This document shows positions 12,201-24,097 of a DNA stretch of 64,000 bases, in pieces. The stretch is taken from the NCBI GenBank assembly GCA_021234155.1, contig JAJEKV010000065.1, positions 4,085,594 through 4,149,593 of the forward strand, read 5' to 3'. The position numbers and the translations under genes were made by a program. This stretch comes from Isoetes taiwanensis (lineage: Eukaryota; Streptophyta; Lycopodiopsida; Isoetales; Isoetaceae). Within the stretch, counting starts at the first letter, position 1. Every line of letters begins with the position of its first letter. The notes under the pieces were generated by a model. It saw only the letters and a program-made list of their open reading frames with translations, did not search any database and was not told the DNA's origin.

Positions 12201-13965
12201 CTACTATTGACCATATCTTCACTCTGCGAACACTCATAGAGGATAGCAGGAATCAACGCCGAGAACCTCGCATTGTTGCTTTGTGGATTTCTTAAGGCTT
12301 TTGACACGATTGCCTCGGGATAAGTTGTGGGGACGATTGAGACACTGGGACCCCGCCGACTTGCATAATGCTATATCGACTATCACGAGGCTTGCTCGGT
12401 CGTCTCACACTTGTCCGGGAGCCCGTTGTTAGTAACATTAGGGGGCGCCATGGCTGCCCCTATCGGCGGCTCTTGGCTTGTACATTGACCAGCTAGAAGA
12501 ATGGCTAGCTGAAAGCAGGGGGAGGGGGAAGGGGAGAGGCGCTCAGTTGATGCACCACATAATCCGCAACTCATATATGCCGATGATGTTGACTGCTTTC
12601 GCATATACCCCGAGAGGACATGCAACGCCACGGATGCTTTGGACACTTTCTCGCCAATTCACGGCATGAGAGTTAACTTGGCCAAGACGAGGGTGTCTTT
12701 GGTCCCATCATCCCGCAGACCCACGCCTTCCCTCATTCACTTACCGGGGTAGGTAGTGGAGGTGGCTCAGTCTTATAAGTATTTGGGCATTGAGTTTTCT
12801 ACTACCACACACGGGATGCATCCATCGTTACGGGTCACTGCAGTCGGAAAGCCCCAGATGCAATGCAAAACAACAAGTCACAAAGGCGAGCTATATGCAT
12901 GGGGTCACCGGGCACACTTGTTGGGGCCTTGGTTGAACCCGGTCCTCCTCTATGGGGGAAGTGTGGGGGCGGTGATATCCCTCACCACTTGGAGCGATCT
13001 AGGCAGTCTGATGAAGGCCTTCTTGGCCGGGCACTGGGAGTGAAATCCACGGTCCCATATCAGATCTTGCTCCAGGAGGCGAGGCTTCCTTCCATTCTGA
13101 GAGGGTCTTGTTTGGAGCGTCACATTATTTACTTTCGGAAGGTGGTGGCTATGGATGAAGCCGGTGCACAACCTTGCTTTTGGCGATGGCGATGGGCCCA
13201 TGGCGACTCAAAGCTTCTTTGGAAAGACAAGCAAAGCCGGTGGTTCTCGCGATGGAATGTGCGAGGCACACGAGATATGGACTAGTGGATACCACGTGGG
13301 AACGAATTTGCTTTGAAGCAAAGACTTGGATGCTTGCTTCATGGCCAAGCTTTGGAATCTGAGAGGCCTGTCACATGTCAAGGTGGCAAATTATCGGCGG
13401 CGAGGTTAATCCCATGCTCACGAGGGGCCCACACCACTACTGCGCACCCATCTACCCATGAAAAAGCGGGGTGATTGCTTCCATTCGCCGCAGTGCACAC
13501 CACCTCCGCATTGAGGCGGGGAGATGGATTGGCGGGAGCCACGTGAGGGCGAGTCTGCCGGTCTTTGTCAAGGGAGCCATTGAGGATGAAAGTCACGCCC
13601 TCTAGGCCGGTCCGGCGTACGAGCATATCCGGGCTCGGTATGCTCGGTTAGTTGTGGCCTTACATGAGCTACTGAGCACGGCCTCTGTAGGCTTGTTGGG
13701 ATCGTACCTCCGGGAGGTAATGGATACGCGGACTCAGTTATGCCCCCCCGTAGACATTAACCTCAATTTGTACTTGTGATTATGTATATATAATCGCGGT
13801 ATGTCAAACATCCTTATTGCTACTAAGGTTTTTCCCCCGAAAACCCTTCGGGGCGGGGGTTTTTTAATCCTGGTAGTAATACGCCTGCTGCTCTCTCTTT
13901 GTACTTGGGTCCCATAGGCCAGTTGGTCTCCGTGGATGATAAAATCATATTCTATTCTATTCTAT
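9277..13965 (+). mobile_element. LINE 1: 4.7 kb degenerate non-LTR retrotransposon
   Basis: GC-rich compared with its surroundings. The frame is broken many times, but parts appear in LINE order: a coiled-coil-like ORF1 piece at the 5' end (so 5' truncated), a possible ORF1 zinc/proline region, endonuclease with the LLGDFNA motif near 10,915, reverse transcriptase with a YADDV motif at 12,576-12,590 and SYKYLG near 12,770, a C-terminal zinc-knuckle piece near 13,585, then the 3' hairpin (13,816-13,880), the GTGGATGATAAAA box and an ATTCT-type tail. Related to the LINEs at 42.8, 53.9 and, more distantly, 56 kb. The junctions lie inside Copia coding sequence, with at most 2 bp of target duplication (AC). 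Confidence 0.88.
13816..13880 (+). other. LINE-type 3' hairpin, copy 2
   Basis: Outer stem ATTGCTACTAAGG / CCTGGTAGTAAT; CCCCC pairs with GGGGG; inner CCC-TTCG-GGG with a UUCG-type tetraloop. It lies between the broken reading frame and the terminal box of LINE 1. Confidence 0.8.
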
Positions 13966-16759
13966 ACTCTCTAAAAGGTACACCTTCCATTTCCTCAACC
14001 TCTCTATCATCGCTCGAGCACATCCCTTTAGAGATTTAGTGCCTGGAACTATTGGCGTTTTAGCAATATTGCATTCCTCCATTCTAAACCTTTTGAGTAT
14101 AGCTTCCTTGTGCTTGGTGCAACGACATGATATTCTTCTCCCTATCTCTAATTACTTTAACTCCTAAGAATTTTTTAAGTGGTTCAAGATCAGACATTTT
14201 GAACTTGTGCATGAGGATTGCCTTACACTTTTGTAAAATTCCTGGATTACTTGCAATCATTATGCAATCATCGACGTACAAAGCCATTAAGCATATTTTT
14301 GTACCTTCTTTAAAAACATAAATGTTTCCATCATTGTCTAATTTCTCAAACTTTTGTTCTCTTAAAATTTTGTCCAAATACATATACCATTGCCTCGGAC
14401 TTTGTCTCAATCCATATACAGCTCTCTTGAGCTTCCAAACTTTTCCTACTCCTTGCTCGAATCCAGGTGCTTATGCTTGTTGCATAAAAATATCTTCCTC
14501 CAACTTTGCATTTAAGAATGCAGTGCTGACATCCATGTGATGTGCCGCCCAATTTTTAGCATTTGCTAAAGCAAGAAGTAATCGGATGCTTGCCATTTTA
14601 ACAATTGGAGAAAAGGTATCTTTTAATCAATCCCTTTCCTCTAGGTAAACCCCTGTGCCACAAGCCTAGCCTTAAATTTTGGATTATCACTTTCTGATGA
14701 ATGTTTTACCTTTTAAATCCATTTGCATCCTATTATATATATTTCTGTTTTCTGGAATATTAACAACATCATAAGTTTATGTTCTCTCTTAAAACTCTCC
14801 ATTTTCTCTTGCATTGCCAATTTCCATTTTGCTGTATTTTCTGAGAGTATGGCTTCATCTTGGAGCTTCTGGATCAAGCATTATTAGTACCTCTAAATAA
14901 TCTGGATTAATCCTTTTACTTCTGCCCTCTGCATTTCTTCCATACGCATTAGCATTTACCTGTACCTCATCTTGAATTATTTGTGCATGTGTCCTTTTTC
15001 TTCTACTCTGATCTTTCATGTTTCCCTGTTGCAACATCTATGGTAATGTGTTATGCGTTAGATTCTATTCTTTCATTCTCATCACTTACTTCAGCCTGTA
15101 TATGAGCATGTGAACTATTATTGTCGGTATCATAATCCATTATTGAATCATACATACGATTTGACACCATTTCTTGGTCTTTTGTTTCTTCACAAATTCT
15201 TTCAACCATTCCCTTTTGTTTTTCATGGTTCTCTATGGCAGCAACCTTGTAAAACTGAGATTCATCAAAAATGACATCTCTACTTACAATTATCTTCCTT
15301 CTCTTGGGATCATACAACCTATAAGCTTTAGAATGTTCATCATAGTCTACAAGGCAAGTTATCCATGATCTATCATCTAACTTTCTTCTTTGCTCTTCTG
15401 GTACATGAGTAAAACATACACAACCATAGGCCTTAAGCTGATCATAATTGGGTTTAGATCCAGACCACATCATTTCAGGAATACCTCCTCTAATACTTAC
15501 AGAAGGAGTTAAGTTTTGTAAATATACTGCAGTCTTCACGACTTCCTCCCACAAGAAATTAGGTAAACGTGCAAACTTCAACGTTTAGTATTGTTCTATT
15601 CTTCCTCTCAGCAATGCCATTTTGCTGAAGGGAATGACTGCATGTATATTGTCTTTTAATCCCTTTCTTTATACAATATCTTTTAAACTTGCTTGACAAG
15701 TATTCACCACCTGTATCAGACCTTACACATTTTACTTTCATTACAACCCCACTTAAGCCTCCACAGCAAAAGCTTTGAATGCATTAAAGGCTTTGTCTTT
15801 AGTTCTAAGACAAAAGCATTTTGTTTTTCTACTGAAATCGTCTATAAATGTGATAAAGTATCTTTTGCCACCGATACTTTTAACATTCAGAGGACCACAA
15901 AGATCCGTATGTACCAATACCAACACCTTCTTAGCTCTTTTTTTAGATTCTCTAAAGGACAGCCTTGTGTGCTTGCCTAGCATACATTCAATGCAATTTG
16001 ATTCCTTTAAACTGCCAACGATGGATACCAGCCCTTACTTTGCCATAGATTCAATATTCTTCTTTTACATGTAGCCAAGCCTCAAATGTCAATCATCAAC
16101 TAAGGAAACTGTCAAAACATTTATTGAATTCACACTACTGCTCATTTAGCCATACTCCTGCACCTTCAAGGGCAGCAATGATGCTATTAAATTTAGTAAA
16201 GAAATCTGTTAAATCTTCCTTTTCTTTGTATTTTAATTTCCTAAGCTCCATATCAAGCACGTCCATTTGAAAAGAAGACTTCTTTTCATAAGTCTTGATA
16301 AGATATTTCCACATATCTCTCGGATGCTTGCCTCTAATTCTTAACAGAATTGATCTTCCAACCTTGCAGGTAATAATAACTTGTGCTTGCTTGAGCTTTG
16401 TTTTGTGCTGATTTGTAGCAGTTAAAGAAACATTCTTGCATTAACACTTTCTGATCCTGCAATATTACTAGAGCTTGATGTTGTCCTTGCAGATGACATG
16501 ACCACTGTAACATGCTGATCTTCTTCAGAGTCTATCAGATCCCAAAGATCTTCAGTTTCCAGAACATTCTTCACCTTCTCCTAACCCAATCCAACCCCAA
16601 ACACAGCCCTGCGTCTAATCACACAAACAGCCTGACAGCCCCTCGCACGATGACACTTCTGGGAGGAACAGGCACGTGGCCCTAAGCCTCCTTTGTATAT
16701 TTCTATAGCATTGAGCAATGAAGCTCCAAATTGACTAGTCATGACAGAATGCTTAATTT
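13966..16759 (-). pseudogene. Copia GAG, integrase and reverse transcriptase remnants
   Basis: Minus strand from high to low: GAG (UBN2-like, about 16,560-16,150), pre-integrase and integrase core start with HTDLCGPL and FIDDFSRK (15,983-15,753), the D..E part with SDTGGEYLS and QQNGIAERKNR (15,741-15,590), integrase C-terminal part (15,581-15,051), then reverse transcriptase with LYVDDC (14,552-14,084) and its end at 13,966. Frameshifts and stops separate the pieces. The catalytic YVDD is still readable. The GAG-to-integrase junction lacks the protease, an internal deletion. Confidence 0.85.
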
Positions 16760-16771
16760 GCTCTGATACCA
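16760..16771 (-). promoter_or_regulatory. Copia primer binding site (initiator tRNA-Met type)
   Basis: Minus strand TGGTATCAGAGC, the standard plant site complementary to the 3' end of initiator tRNA-Met, four bases inside the LTR end at 16,776. Confidence 0.9.
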
Positions 16772-16775
16772 ATAT

Positions 16776-17380
16776 TGAGAATATGAATTAAAGCAATACG
16801 ATTTTGAACTTAACTTATCCTTATTGCACAAGAACCATTGGGTGAATACAAATACAAATATCTCAAAATGTTCAATGATTTATAGAGATAAGTTCAATTA
16901 TGATTTCCAAACTGATGACAAGTTATCAGACCCTATTCCATTGACTTCTTCAAGTTACACCGACAACCCAGGCAACATTCCAATCTTCATTTCACAATCC
17001 AGCTCCCATCTGATCAATGCTCTGTTGTATTTCTTTATAATATCGACACTGACTGTCACGATGTTATTTCTGTTTTTGTTCTGATGGCAACATGTTATTT
17101 GTTCACCATTTAATTATAAATGTATAAATATACCTTTTTCAGTCTAATGGTTCAACCATATACATGCTATTCATTGCAACCGTAATGTTCAACCGTATGA
17201 ACACTATTCAATGTAACCTTAAGTCTCACACTAGCTTGCACTGTGAACTGATCCAGTCAGCTGTATGAGTTACTTTGCTTCTCCTTAAGCAGATGATCCT
17301 GACACTCCAAACTCTAGACATTTATTTCAGTATCTTCAATCTTCAAAATATAACATGATCAAATACTTCAACTTCTCACA
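16776..17380 (-). repeat. Copia 5' LTR, 605 bp
   Basis: Bounded by TG and CA on the plus strand (TGAGAATATG ... CTTCTCACA), adjacent to the primer site. Pairs with 8051-8618. Confidence 0.85.
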
Positions 17381-18540
17381 TCCCCCTCTTGTCGTCCCTC
17401 CTTTGCCCGAAAAGATGCCCGTAAAGAACACCCATAAATTGAATCTAAATGAATAACTAAAAGCAATATTGAACATAATAACTTATAATTTATATTACTT
17501 TTACTTATGATAACTAAAAGAATGCAAGCATTGTGTCCAGGCATAGGAAGAGGACAGGTGTCATATTATGCCTACTATGATTTCTAATACCTACACCTTT
17601 CGTCACCCTTGGCGTGGAGGATGGATTCTTCCTCGTAATGGGCATAGACTAAAGTTGCTTTCCTATCATGCATGATCCTATATGATCTCTTGTCTCTCAT
17701 GCTTTTCTACTCCCATCTCATCGGAGAGTAGAATTTAATCTACCTTTTACTCACCTATCGATTCGATGTCGACTATTTCAGTGACGAGCTGTCCTTTGCA
17801 TAGTTCCATGAATTGTGGGTATTACTTCTTGAAGATCTAATTGTAGTACCCACGTCGCATCTTCCGCAGGTAAATGCTTCCACTTGACTAGGTGTTGGAG
17901 AAATTGTGACCTTGTTTTCTTGTAATTCCGAAACAATTTTAAGTTGTTCATCGGTCATTTCCAGTAATGCTGGGGTGTCCAATACTTCCTCTAGATTAGG
18001 AGTGTGCCCCTTTAGAAGACTTACGTGGAAAACTTTGTGGATCTTCAAATGTGCTGATAAGTCCAATTTGTAGTATTGGCTACCTACTCTTTCGACTATT
18101 TTAAATGGTCCAGCCCAACTTGGACCAAGCGTCCTGCAATTGCGATATCTGCAGAGCTTCGCTTGTTTGACCTTTATCTCCAGCCAAACGTTGTCCCCTA
18201 CTTGGAACTCTCTTACTGTTCTGTGCTTTTCGGCTATGCTCTTCTGCTGGCTTCTTGCTTCTAGGAGGTATCCTCTGACTTCTTCAACTAACTGTTGCAT
18301 GTCGGCTAGCATCTGCTAAAAAACCTCTATCTTGGACACTCGGTTGTGCCACGTATCTGGAATTAAGCATGGGTAGCCATAATTGATCATAAATGGCGAC
18401 ATTTGAGATGACCCATGCTTGGTGCTGTTATCTGCAAACTCCATCAAATGGATGTAATCATCCCACTTTGACTGCTTGTTCCAGACATAGTTTCTCGACA
18501 TGTCTTTCAATATCCTTTTGGTGCACTCCATCTGCCCATC

Positions 18541-18648
18541 GGTTTGAGGATGATATGTTGTGCTCATGGACAACTTTATCTGGATGATGTTGAAGAGATT
18601 AGTTTGAGGATGATATGCTGTGCTCATGGACAACTTTGTCTGGATGGT
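18541..18648 (-). repeat. 60 bp tandem duplication in the Gypsy integrase
   Basis: The unit beginning GTTTGAGGATGATATG at 18,541 restarts at 18,603 with a few substitutions, so the YHPQT segment occurs twice. The second copy is cut at 18,644 by the LINE fragment. Confidence 0.75.
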
Positions 18649-19583
18649 GGCAAGAAAGCACTTTACTGCATGCTCTCAAAATGCCACAAGGCTTCCTTGG
18701 ATAGCTGGAATTTAAAGAAGATTTTATTTAAAACATTGGTCCAGACGGTTGTCTTGTATGGATCGCCTGTTTGGGGTGCAAGTGCATCAGCCAAACAGTA
18801 GAGGCAAATCGAAATGATTTTGAAAATCTTTTTGAGGGATGAGCTTGGTGTGAAGACACAGACTCCTTTTGCCATTGTGCTAGCAGAAACAGGCATGTGT
18901 TCCATTGGAAATGGAAGCACTTTATCAAACTATAAATTTTGCAAACCGGATACAAATGCAACCAGATAGCAGACCATCTAAGCAAGCTTTTTGTTTTACA
19001 ATGGATTTAGAATGGCATAATGATTTGATGAATTGGGCCAATCGATGGGGGATCACTGCAGAGAACTGGTCAGATAAAGAGTCAGGTGCTCGTAATCTGC
19101 TCCATATCTGATGATTGATCATTTATGGACAGTAAGAGCTGTCAGTATGGCTTATATAACCGATATAAACCCACTTCTAGTTTATTCAGAGCAGGACTAC
19201 CTTAAAGCACATATTTCTAAGCATCTAAGGCATACCGTTGCTAGATACAGGATTAGCTCACACCATCTTGACGTGAAGACAGGTAAATGGATTGGCTTGC
19301 CCATGGAGGATTGGACTTGCCTTTTCTGTAATACGAACAAAGTTGAAGATGAGTTCCACGTTTTTGGAACATGCTCAACCTATGTAAACATTTGGGCCAA
19401 GTTTGGGGTTGAGGCAAATTATTTGCAATCAATTTTGGATATACCACCCCTTGATCTTGGTCTTTATTTTAAAGCAGTCGAATCTCATCATAATCTTTTG
19501 GTGAGACTAAGACACTTGTAAATGTTTGCTCCTTGCTTTATGGTCCTTAGAGGGCACGATATAATACAATACAATACAAAATG
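18644..19583 (+). mobile_element. LINE fragment (C-terminal part) inside the Gypsy element
   Basis: Plus-strand pieces match the C-terminal half of the intact LINE protein at 56-58 kb: a G(L/K)KALY start, VLYGSPVWG, VKTQTPF, and a zinc knuckle C-x2-C-x9-H-x4-C at about 19,320-19,375. It ends in a GGCACGATA stretch plus (ATACA)n rather than poly(A). Strongly 5' truncated, several frameshifts. Confidence 0.8.
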
Positions 19584-22500
19584 CGCTCATGAACTTCGGG
19601 TCCCTATCGGAATAATCTCCCTTGGCATTCCGTGGAGTATGAAAATCTTCTAGTGCCGTGTCAGTGGTTCAACATGGTATAAAATCTGCCTCTTTGACAA
19701 CTTGTCGACCACGACCATCAAGGCATCTTTGCCCCTTAGTGTTCTGGGAAGCCCTGTTATGAGTCCATGCTTATTGCCTCCCATTTGGCATTTGAGACTG
19801 CTAGAGGTTCTAACGCTCCTGGTATTCGAAGCTGTTCTGCTTTTATTTGTTGGCATAGCTGGCATTCGCGGATATATCTTGTTATCTACTTCTTCATATC
19901 GGGCCAATAATAGCTACTTCTTATCTTGTAGATTTTCATGAATCCGGTGTGGCCGGTTATTGGGCTATTGTGAGTGTCATGGAGTACCAACTCCTTATTA
20001 AGATGAATCCGGTGTGTGGCCGGTTATTGGGCTACTTCTTAACTCCAGATGATTCTGGCACGCACAATTTATTCTTATACTACAGGAGGTTACCTTCTTT
20101 TTTGAAGTGTTTGAAGGTCTCCCTTTCTTTGTCTGTTCTTGCTTCTTTTGAAAGGCTTGTCCACACTTCCTTGAAGTATGGCGAAGTCGAAGATACTCAA
20201 CGCTATCGATCTTCTGACCAGTATGACATGGTCCACACTCTATTGAAGTGTTGCATGTCTACCGAAGTCAGAGAGTGTGACTAGCATGAATATGACTTCT
20301 TCCTTGCGTGGATTAGACTGCCGTTGGATGACTCCTATTCTGCCATCGGTGAGGAGTTTAATAAGAAACTTGATTTCCATCAGTCACTTGGTAGATTTGG
20401 GATATAAGATTGTCTTTGACAATTTCCAATGTACTGTTCTCATGCCCTCTCATGAATAATGAAATTTATTGGCAAGCGAGTTGGGAAGCCCTTTGGGTTG
20501 GATAAAAATTGTTTGCCATTGATAAATAATGTAAGTGTTGTATATTTGAGTGTTTGGCATGACAGGTTGTGCTATAGAAGTTTTAAGAACTTGGAAGTGA
20601 TGGCGAAAGAGGGTCTGATCAAATCCTCTCAAGAGAAAACAAATGGGCAGGTTACATGCATTGGATGCATGTTGGGAAAGCATACGAGGCTTCCATTCAA
20701 AAGAACATTTAAAAGAGCAAAAAGAGTTTTAGAATTGATTCACACGGATCTTTGTGGTCCTCTAGATGTCAGAATCATCAATGAAAAGAGGTACTTTATT
20801 ACTTTTATAGATGATTTCAGTAGAAAGACCAACTAGAAGGAAGATCATCATTAGAGATGTACTATATGATGAAATTCAGGTTTATAAGAGAGAAATTAGA
20901 CAGATGTCACAAAACTGTACCAAGGAAAATCAGCAAGCTCAAACTAAAAAAAAGTGATGCAAGAGTCGATTTTAGATGAAGAGGATGATGCTCTAACAAA
21001 TGAACATGATGCAAGTTACTCACATGAAGAAAGGAGCACAATTGGAGGCAACACTAGAATGTACAAGGATGATGGAGGATGTACAAGCAAACAAGCAGCA
21101 AGAGTTAAGCGAACCCAAACTCAAATACTACAAGAGGAAGCAAAGGTAAACACTTATTTGTTAGGTAGAAATGTAGTTGGTAGGAGTAAAAGACTGCAAC
21201 AAGAAGGTGAGAATATTAATGAAGCTGATATTGTAGAATTGCTAGCCACTTCAGAGGCCAATGCACCAAAGGATATACAAGAGGCTCTAAATAGGGATGA
21301 ATCAAAAGCATAGAAACTTGCTATAGAGGAAGAGATAGAGTTCTTCAATAGGACTGAAACATATGAACTTGTGGACAGACCAAAAGACAAGAATATTGTT
21401 GGCTGCAAATGGATCTATAAGATCAAGCAAGGAGTTGCAGGAGACAGGCCTAAATACAAGGCAAGATTAGTTGCACAGGGTTATACACAGAAATATGGAA
21501 TTGATTATGAAGATACAGTCTCTCCTCTTGTAAAGATGACTAGTATTAGAATGCTCTTGACTATGGCAAATGCTAAAAATTTAGAGGTGCATCATATGGA
21601 TGTAAGTACTGCATTTCTAAATGCAAGATTTGAAGAAGAAATTTACAAAAAACAGGCCCTTGGCTTTGAACAAGGAGAGGACAAAGTTTGTAAGTTAAAA
21701 CGAGCGGTGTATGGCTTGAAGCGATCACCCAGACAATGGTATCTGCGTAAGGATTCTTTTTTGAAAGAACAGGGGTTTATTAAGCTTAATGACAATGGCA
21801 ATATTTACTTGTTTAAACATGGAGAGGAGTATTGTTTCATAGTGCTTTATTTTGATTATGGTATTATGGTTGCAAGCAATAATGATGTCCTGGCCAAGTG
21901 CAAATCGATTTTAAAAGACAGGTTTAAAATGTCAGACTTAGGGCCTCTGAAAAAATTCTTAGGGATAGAAGTCACAAGGGATAGAGAAAATAAGATATTA
22001 ATATTGTCTCAGGGCCAAAACATCGATGGGATATTGAGAAGATTCAATATGATGGAATGCAAACCTGTTAAGACTCCTATGATTGCAGGGAATAATATTT
22101 CAAAAATGTTAAGTCCAAATTCAATTCAAGAAAAACAAGAAATGGCTGCAGTACCATATAGAGAGCTTATTGGATGCCTCTTATATCTTTCGAATAACAC
22201 GAGGCCTGATATAACATTTGCAGTTAATGTTCTTAGTAGATACAACAATAACCCAGGTAGAGAGGCCACTGGTTAGCTGCAAAAAGAATATTGAGATACT
22301 TGAAAAGGTACTAGAGATTATGAAATTGTATTTAATTCTGAAAATTTGGAGTTAGATGCCTTTTGTGATGCAGATTGGGGAGGATATTTGGATGAAGGTC
22401 CACTAGTGGTTTTGTATTGATGCTTGGACGAGGTCTTGGATCATAGAAGTGCAAGAAACAACATTCAATTTTAGCTGAGGCAGAATATGCTGCCACAACT

Positions 22501-23106
22501 CTAGTTGCTAAAGAACTAATATGGAGCATGAGATTGCTTGCAAAACTAGGTATGAAGCAAAAAGATCCCATTCAGCTGAAACGTGACAGTATGAGTTGCA
22601 TTGCAATGACAAAGAATCCAATTTTACATGAACGTATCAAACATCTGGAATTAGAAATGCATTTCATTCGAGATGCTGTGAAAAAGAATATTATTCAACT
22701 TCAATTTGTTGGCACAAATGAGCAGGTGACAGATATTCTTACAAAGTCTTTGACTGATAGCAAATTCCAGTACTTGAGAAATTTTGTTCGTTAAACTGCA
22801 CCTATTATAACCTACAGGGGAAGTAATGCAAACTTGAAAGTTTGGTAGGTTATATCAGTTATACTAACAAGGGAAGCAATGCAAGCGTGAATTAAATGTA
22901 GGCAGTCTGTCATAAAAAAGGAAGCAGTGCAAAGTTAAGAGGTCTATTGGATTGGTTCTAATAAAATATAGGAGAAGAAATAAGTTCTGCAAGACAGGGC
23001 AAGGAGTCTGATATATGCAAAAAGGTCTATAGAGCATGTAAGACATAAATACTTTATTTAATCTGAACAGTCTGATAATCCTACATGTATTATAACATAG
23101 GGGAAG

Positions 23107-24097
23107 TGTTGGAATTATGTTATAATACTTAGTAAATTGCAGTTGATGATTCAAACATGCAGGAGTATATTGGAGTATTGAAAATTGTACAATCTGTATG
23201 GTCGTATTGAAAATCACATGCAAGCACAGATACCATAGGGAGGGATTTTATCTTCTCTCCAAGACCTGTTGATGTGACTACAGAGAAAGAGAACATTTGT
23301 TACGCACTAGCACCTCCAGTGATAACCAACACACCAAAAGGGCGGATCCTTCAAGGAAATCGTTATCCAATGGGCCCCAACCTTTCCAGGCTTTATCCCA
23401 TACCCCACAGACCATATCAATTCCTCCCCACCTCGAGATGCTTGCCCTCAAGCATGTGGAACACACCAATGTTAACACGAGGAATTGAACCTTGCCTCTG
23501 ATACCAAATGTTACACACTAGCACCTCCAGTGATAACCAACACACCAAAAAGGCGGATCCTTCACGGAAATCGTTATCCAATGGGCCCCAACCTTTCCAG
23601 GCTTTATCCTATACCCCACAGACCATATCAACATTCGAGACCTATGGCCTATATTGCATGTTGCATAAATAGGAATGTTGCTATAATATTATAATGAATT
23701 GGACCAATGAAATAACTACAAAGCAATATCGAAGAAAATAGCATGAGACAATCTTGGCAACTCGGTGATGATTCCTGATATATATTAATGCTGGCGACGA
23801 TCCAATTGGTACGGGACAGAATGCAGATCAAATGACTGATTGAGATTGTGCTTGGACAGATCGTGAGAGCTGAGATAACCTGAATTGTGAAGTCGAGAAT
23901 TATAGTCAACAAGTGTACAGTGAATCGGTCATTGACCTTGTGAATAGTGTATTTGTCGAGACCATTGAATTTTTGCGTGAACACTATATTCATTGTAATA
24001 TCAAAAGCAAAGGTAGAAGGTTGCATTGAATATAAAAGCTTCATTGCCTTGACAAGTACAGTAAATTTCTAAGTTCAATTATTCTAAAATTCTAACA
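23107..24097 (+). repeat. 3' LTR of the second Copia, with a TRIM inserted
   Basis: Starts TGTTGGAATTATG directly after the polypurine tract and ends TTCTAACA at 24,097, typical Copia LTR ends. About 650 bp without the 333 bp insertion at 23,298-23,630. Confidence 0.7.
23298..23630 (-). mobile_element. Complete TRIM-type miniature LTR retrotransposon, 333 bp
   Basis: Two LTRs of 122 bp each (23,298-23,419 and 23,509-23,630), both TG...CA, nearly identical, around an 89 bp interior. On the minus strand the interior opens, two bases after the LTR, with TGGTATCAGAG (23,506-23,496), a tRNA-Met primer site, and ends with a purine-rich AGGTGGGGAGGAAT (23,433-23,420) next to the other LTR. The whole is flanked by a perfect 5 bp duplication ACATT (23,293-23,297 and 23,631-23,635). 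No coding capacity, so it must have been moved in trans. Confidence 0.93.

Larger units (their letters stand above)
8051..17380 (-). mobile_element. Degenerate Ty1/Copia LTR retrotransposon split by a LINE
   Basis: The minus-strand order is LTR, tRNA-Met type primer site, GAG, integrase, reverse transcriptase, RNase H, polypurine tract, LTR, which is the Copia order. All frames are broken and the zinc-knuckle/protease part between GAG and the pre-integrase region appears deleted. A 4.7 kb LINE (9277-13,965) interrupts the reverse transcriptase just before RNase H. LTR copies are clearly diverged, so the insertion is old. Confidence 0.9.
17381..20290 (-). mobile_element. Ty3/Gypsy remnant, integrase and RNase H region
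   Basis: Minus strand shows the zinc-binding N-terminus of integrase (HDSHNSPITGH, YYWPDMKK, CQLCQQ; about 20,030-19,850), core motifs (GLPRTLRGKDALMVVVD; about 19,760-19,690), SDRDPKFMSAF near 19,600-19,575, YHPQTDGQ (18,560-18,530), and the integrase C-terminal region with VGDNVWL and HKVFHVSLLK (18,312-17,773). A LINE fragment splits the core at 18,644-19,583. A roughly 55 bp tandem duplication (19,937-20,030) also disrupts the zinc domain. No LTR recognised. Confidence 0.8.
20290..24097 (+). mobile_element. Second Ty1/Copia remnant, 5' truncated
   Basis: Plus strand: end of GAG/protease region with NLISISHLVDLGY (about 20,370), pre-integrase and integrase start with HTDLCGPL and FIDDFSRK (20,459-20,836), a deletion, an integrase tail and reverse transcriptase (20,954-22,276), RNase H with HERIKHLELEMHFIRD (about 22,280-22,794), polypurine tract AGGGGGAAG at 23,098-23,106, and a 3' LTR from 23,107 to about 24,097. 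No 5' LTR is visible. The catalytic YVDD of reverse transcriptase reads YFDYG, so the second aspartate is lost. It begins inside or next to the Gypsy remnant. Confidence 0.85.

Noticed and set aside
23107-24097. Tandem duplication as explanation of the repeated 122 bp unit
   Set aside because: TG...CA ends, a primer site, a purine tract and a flanking 5 bp duplication fit a TRIM, not a simple duplication.
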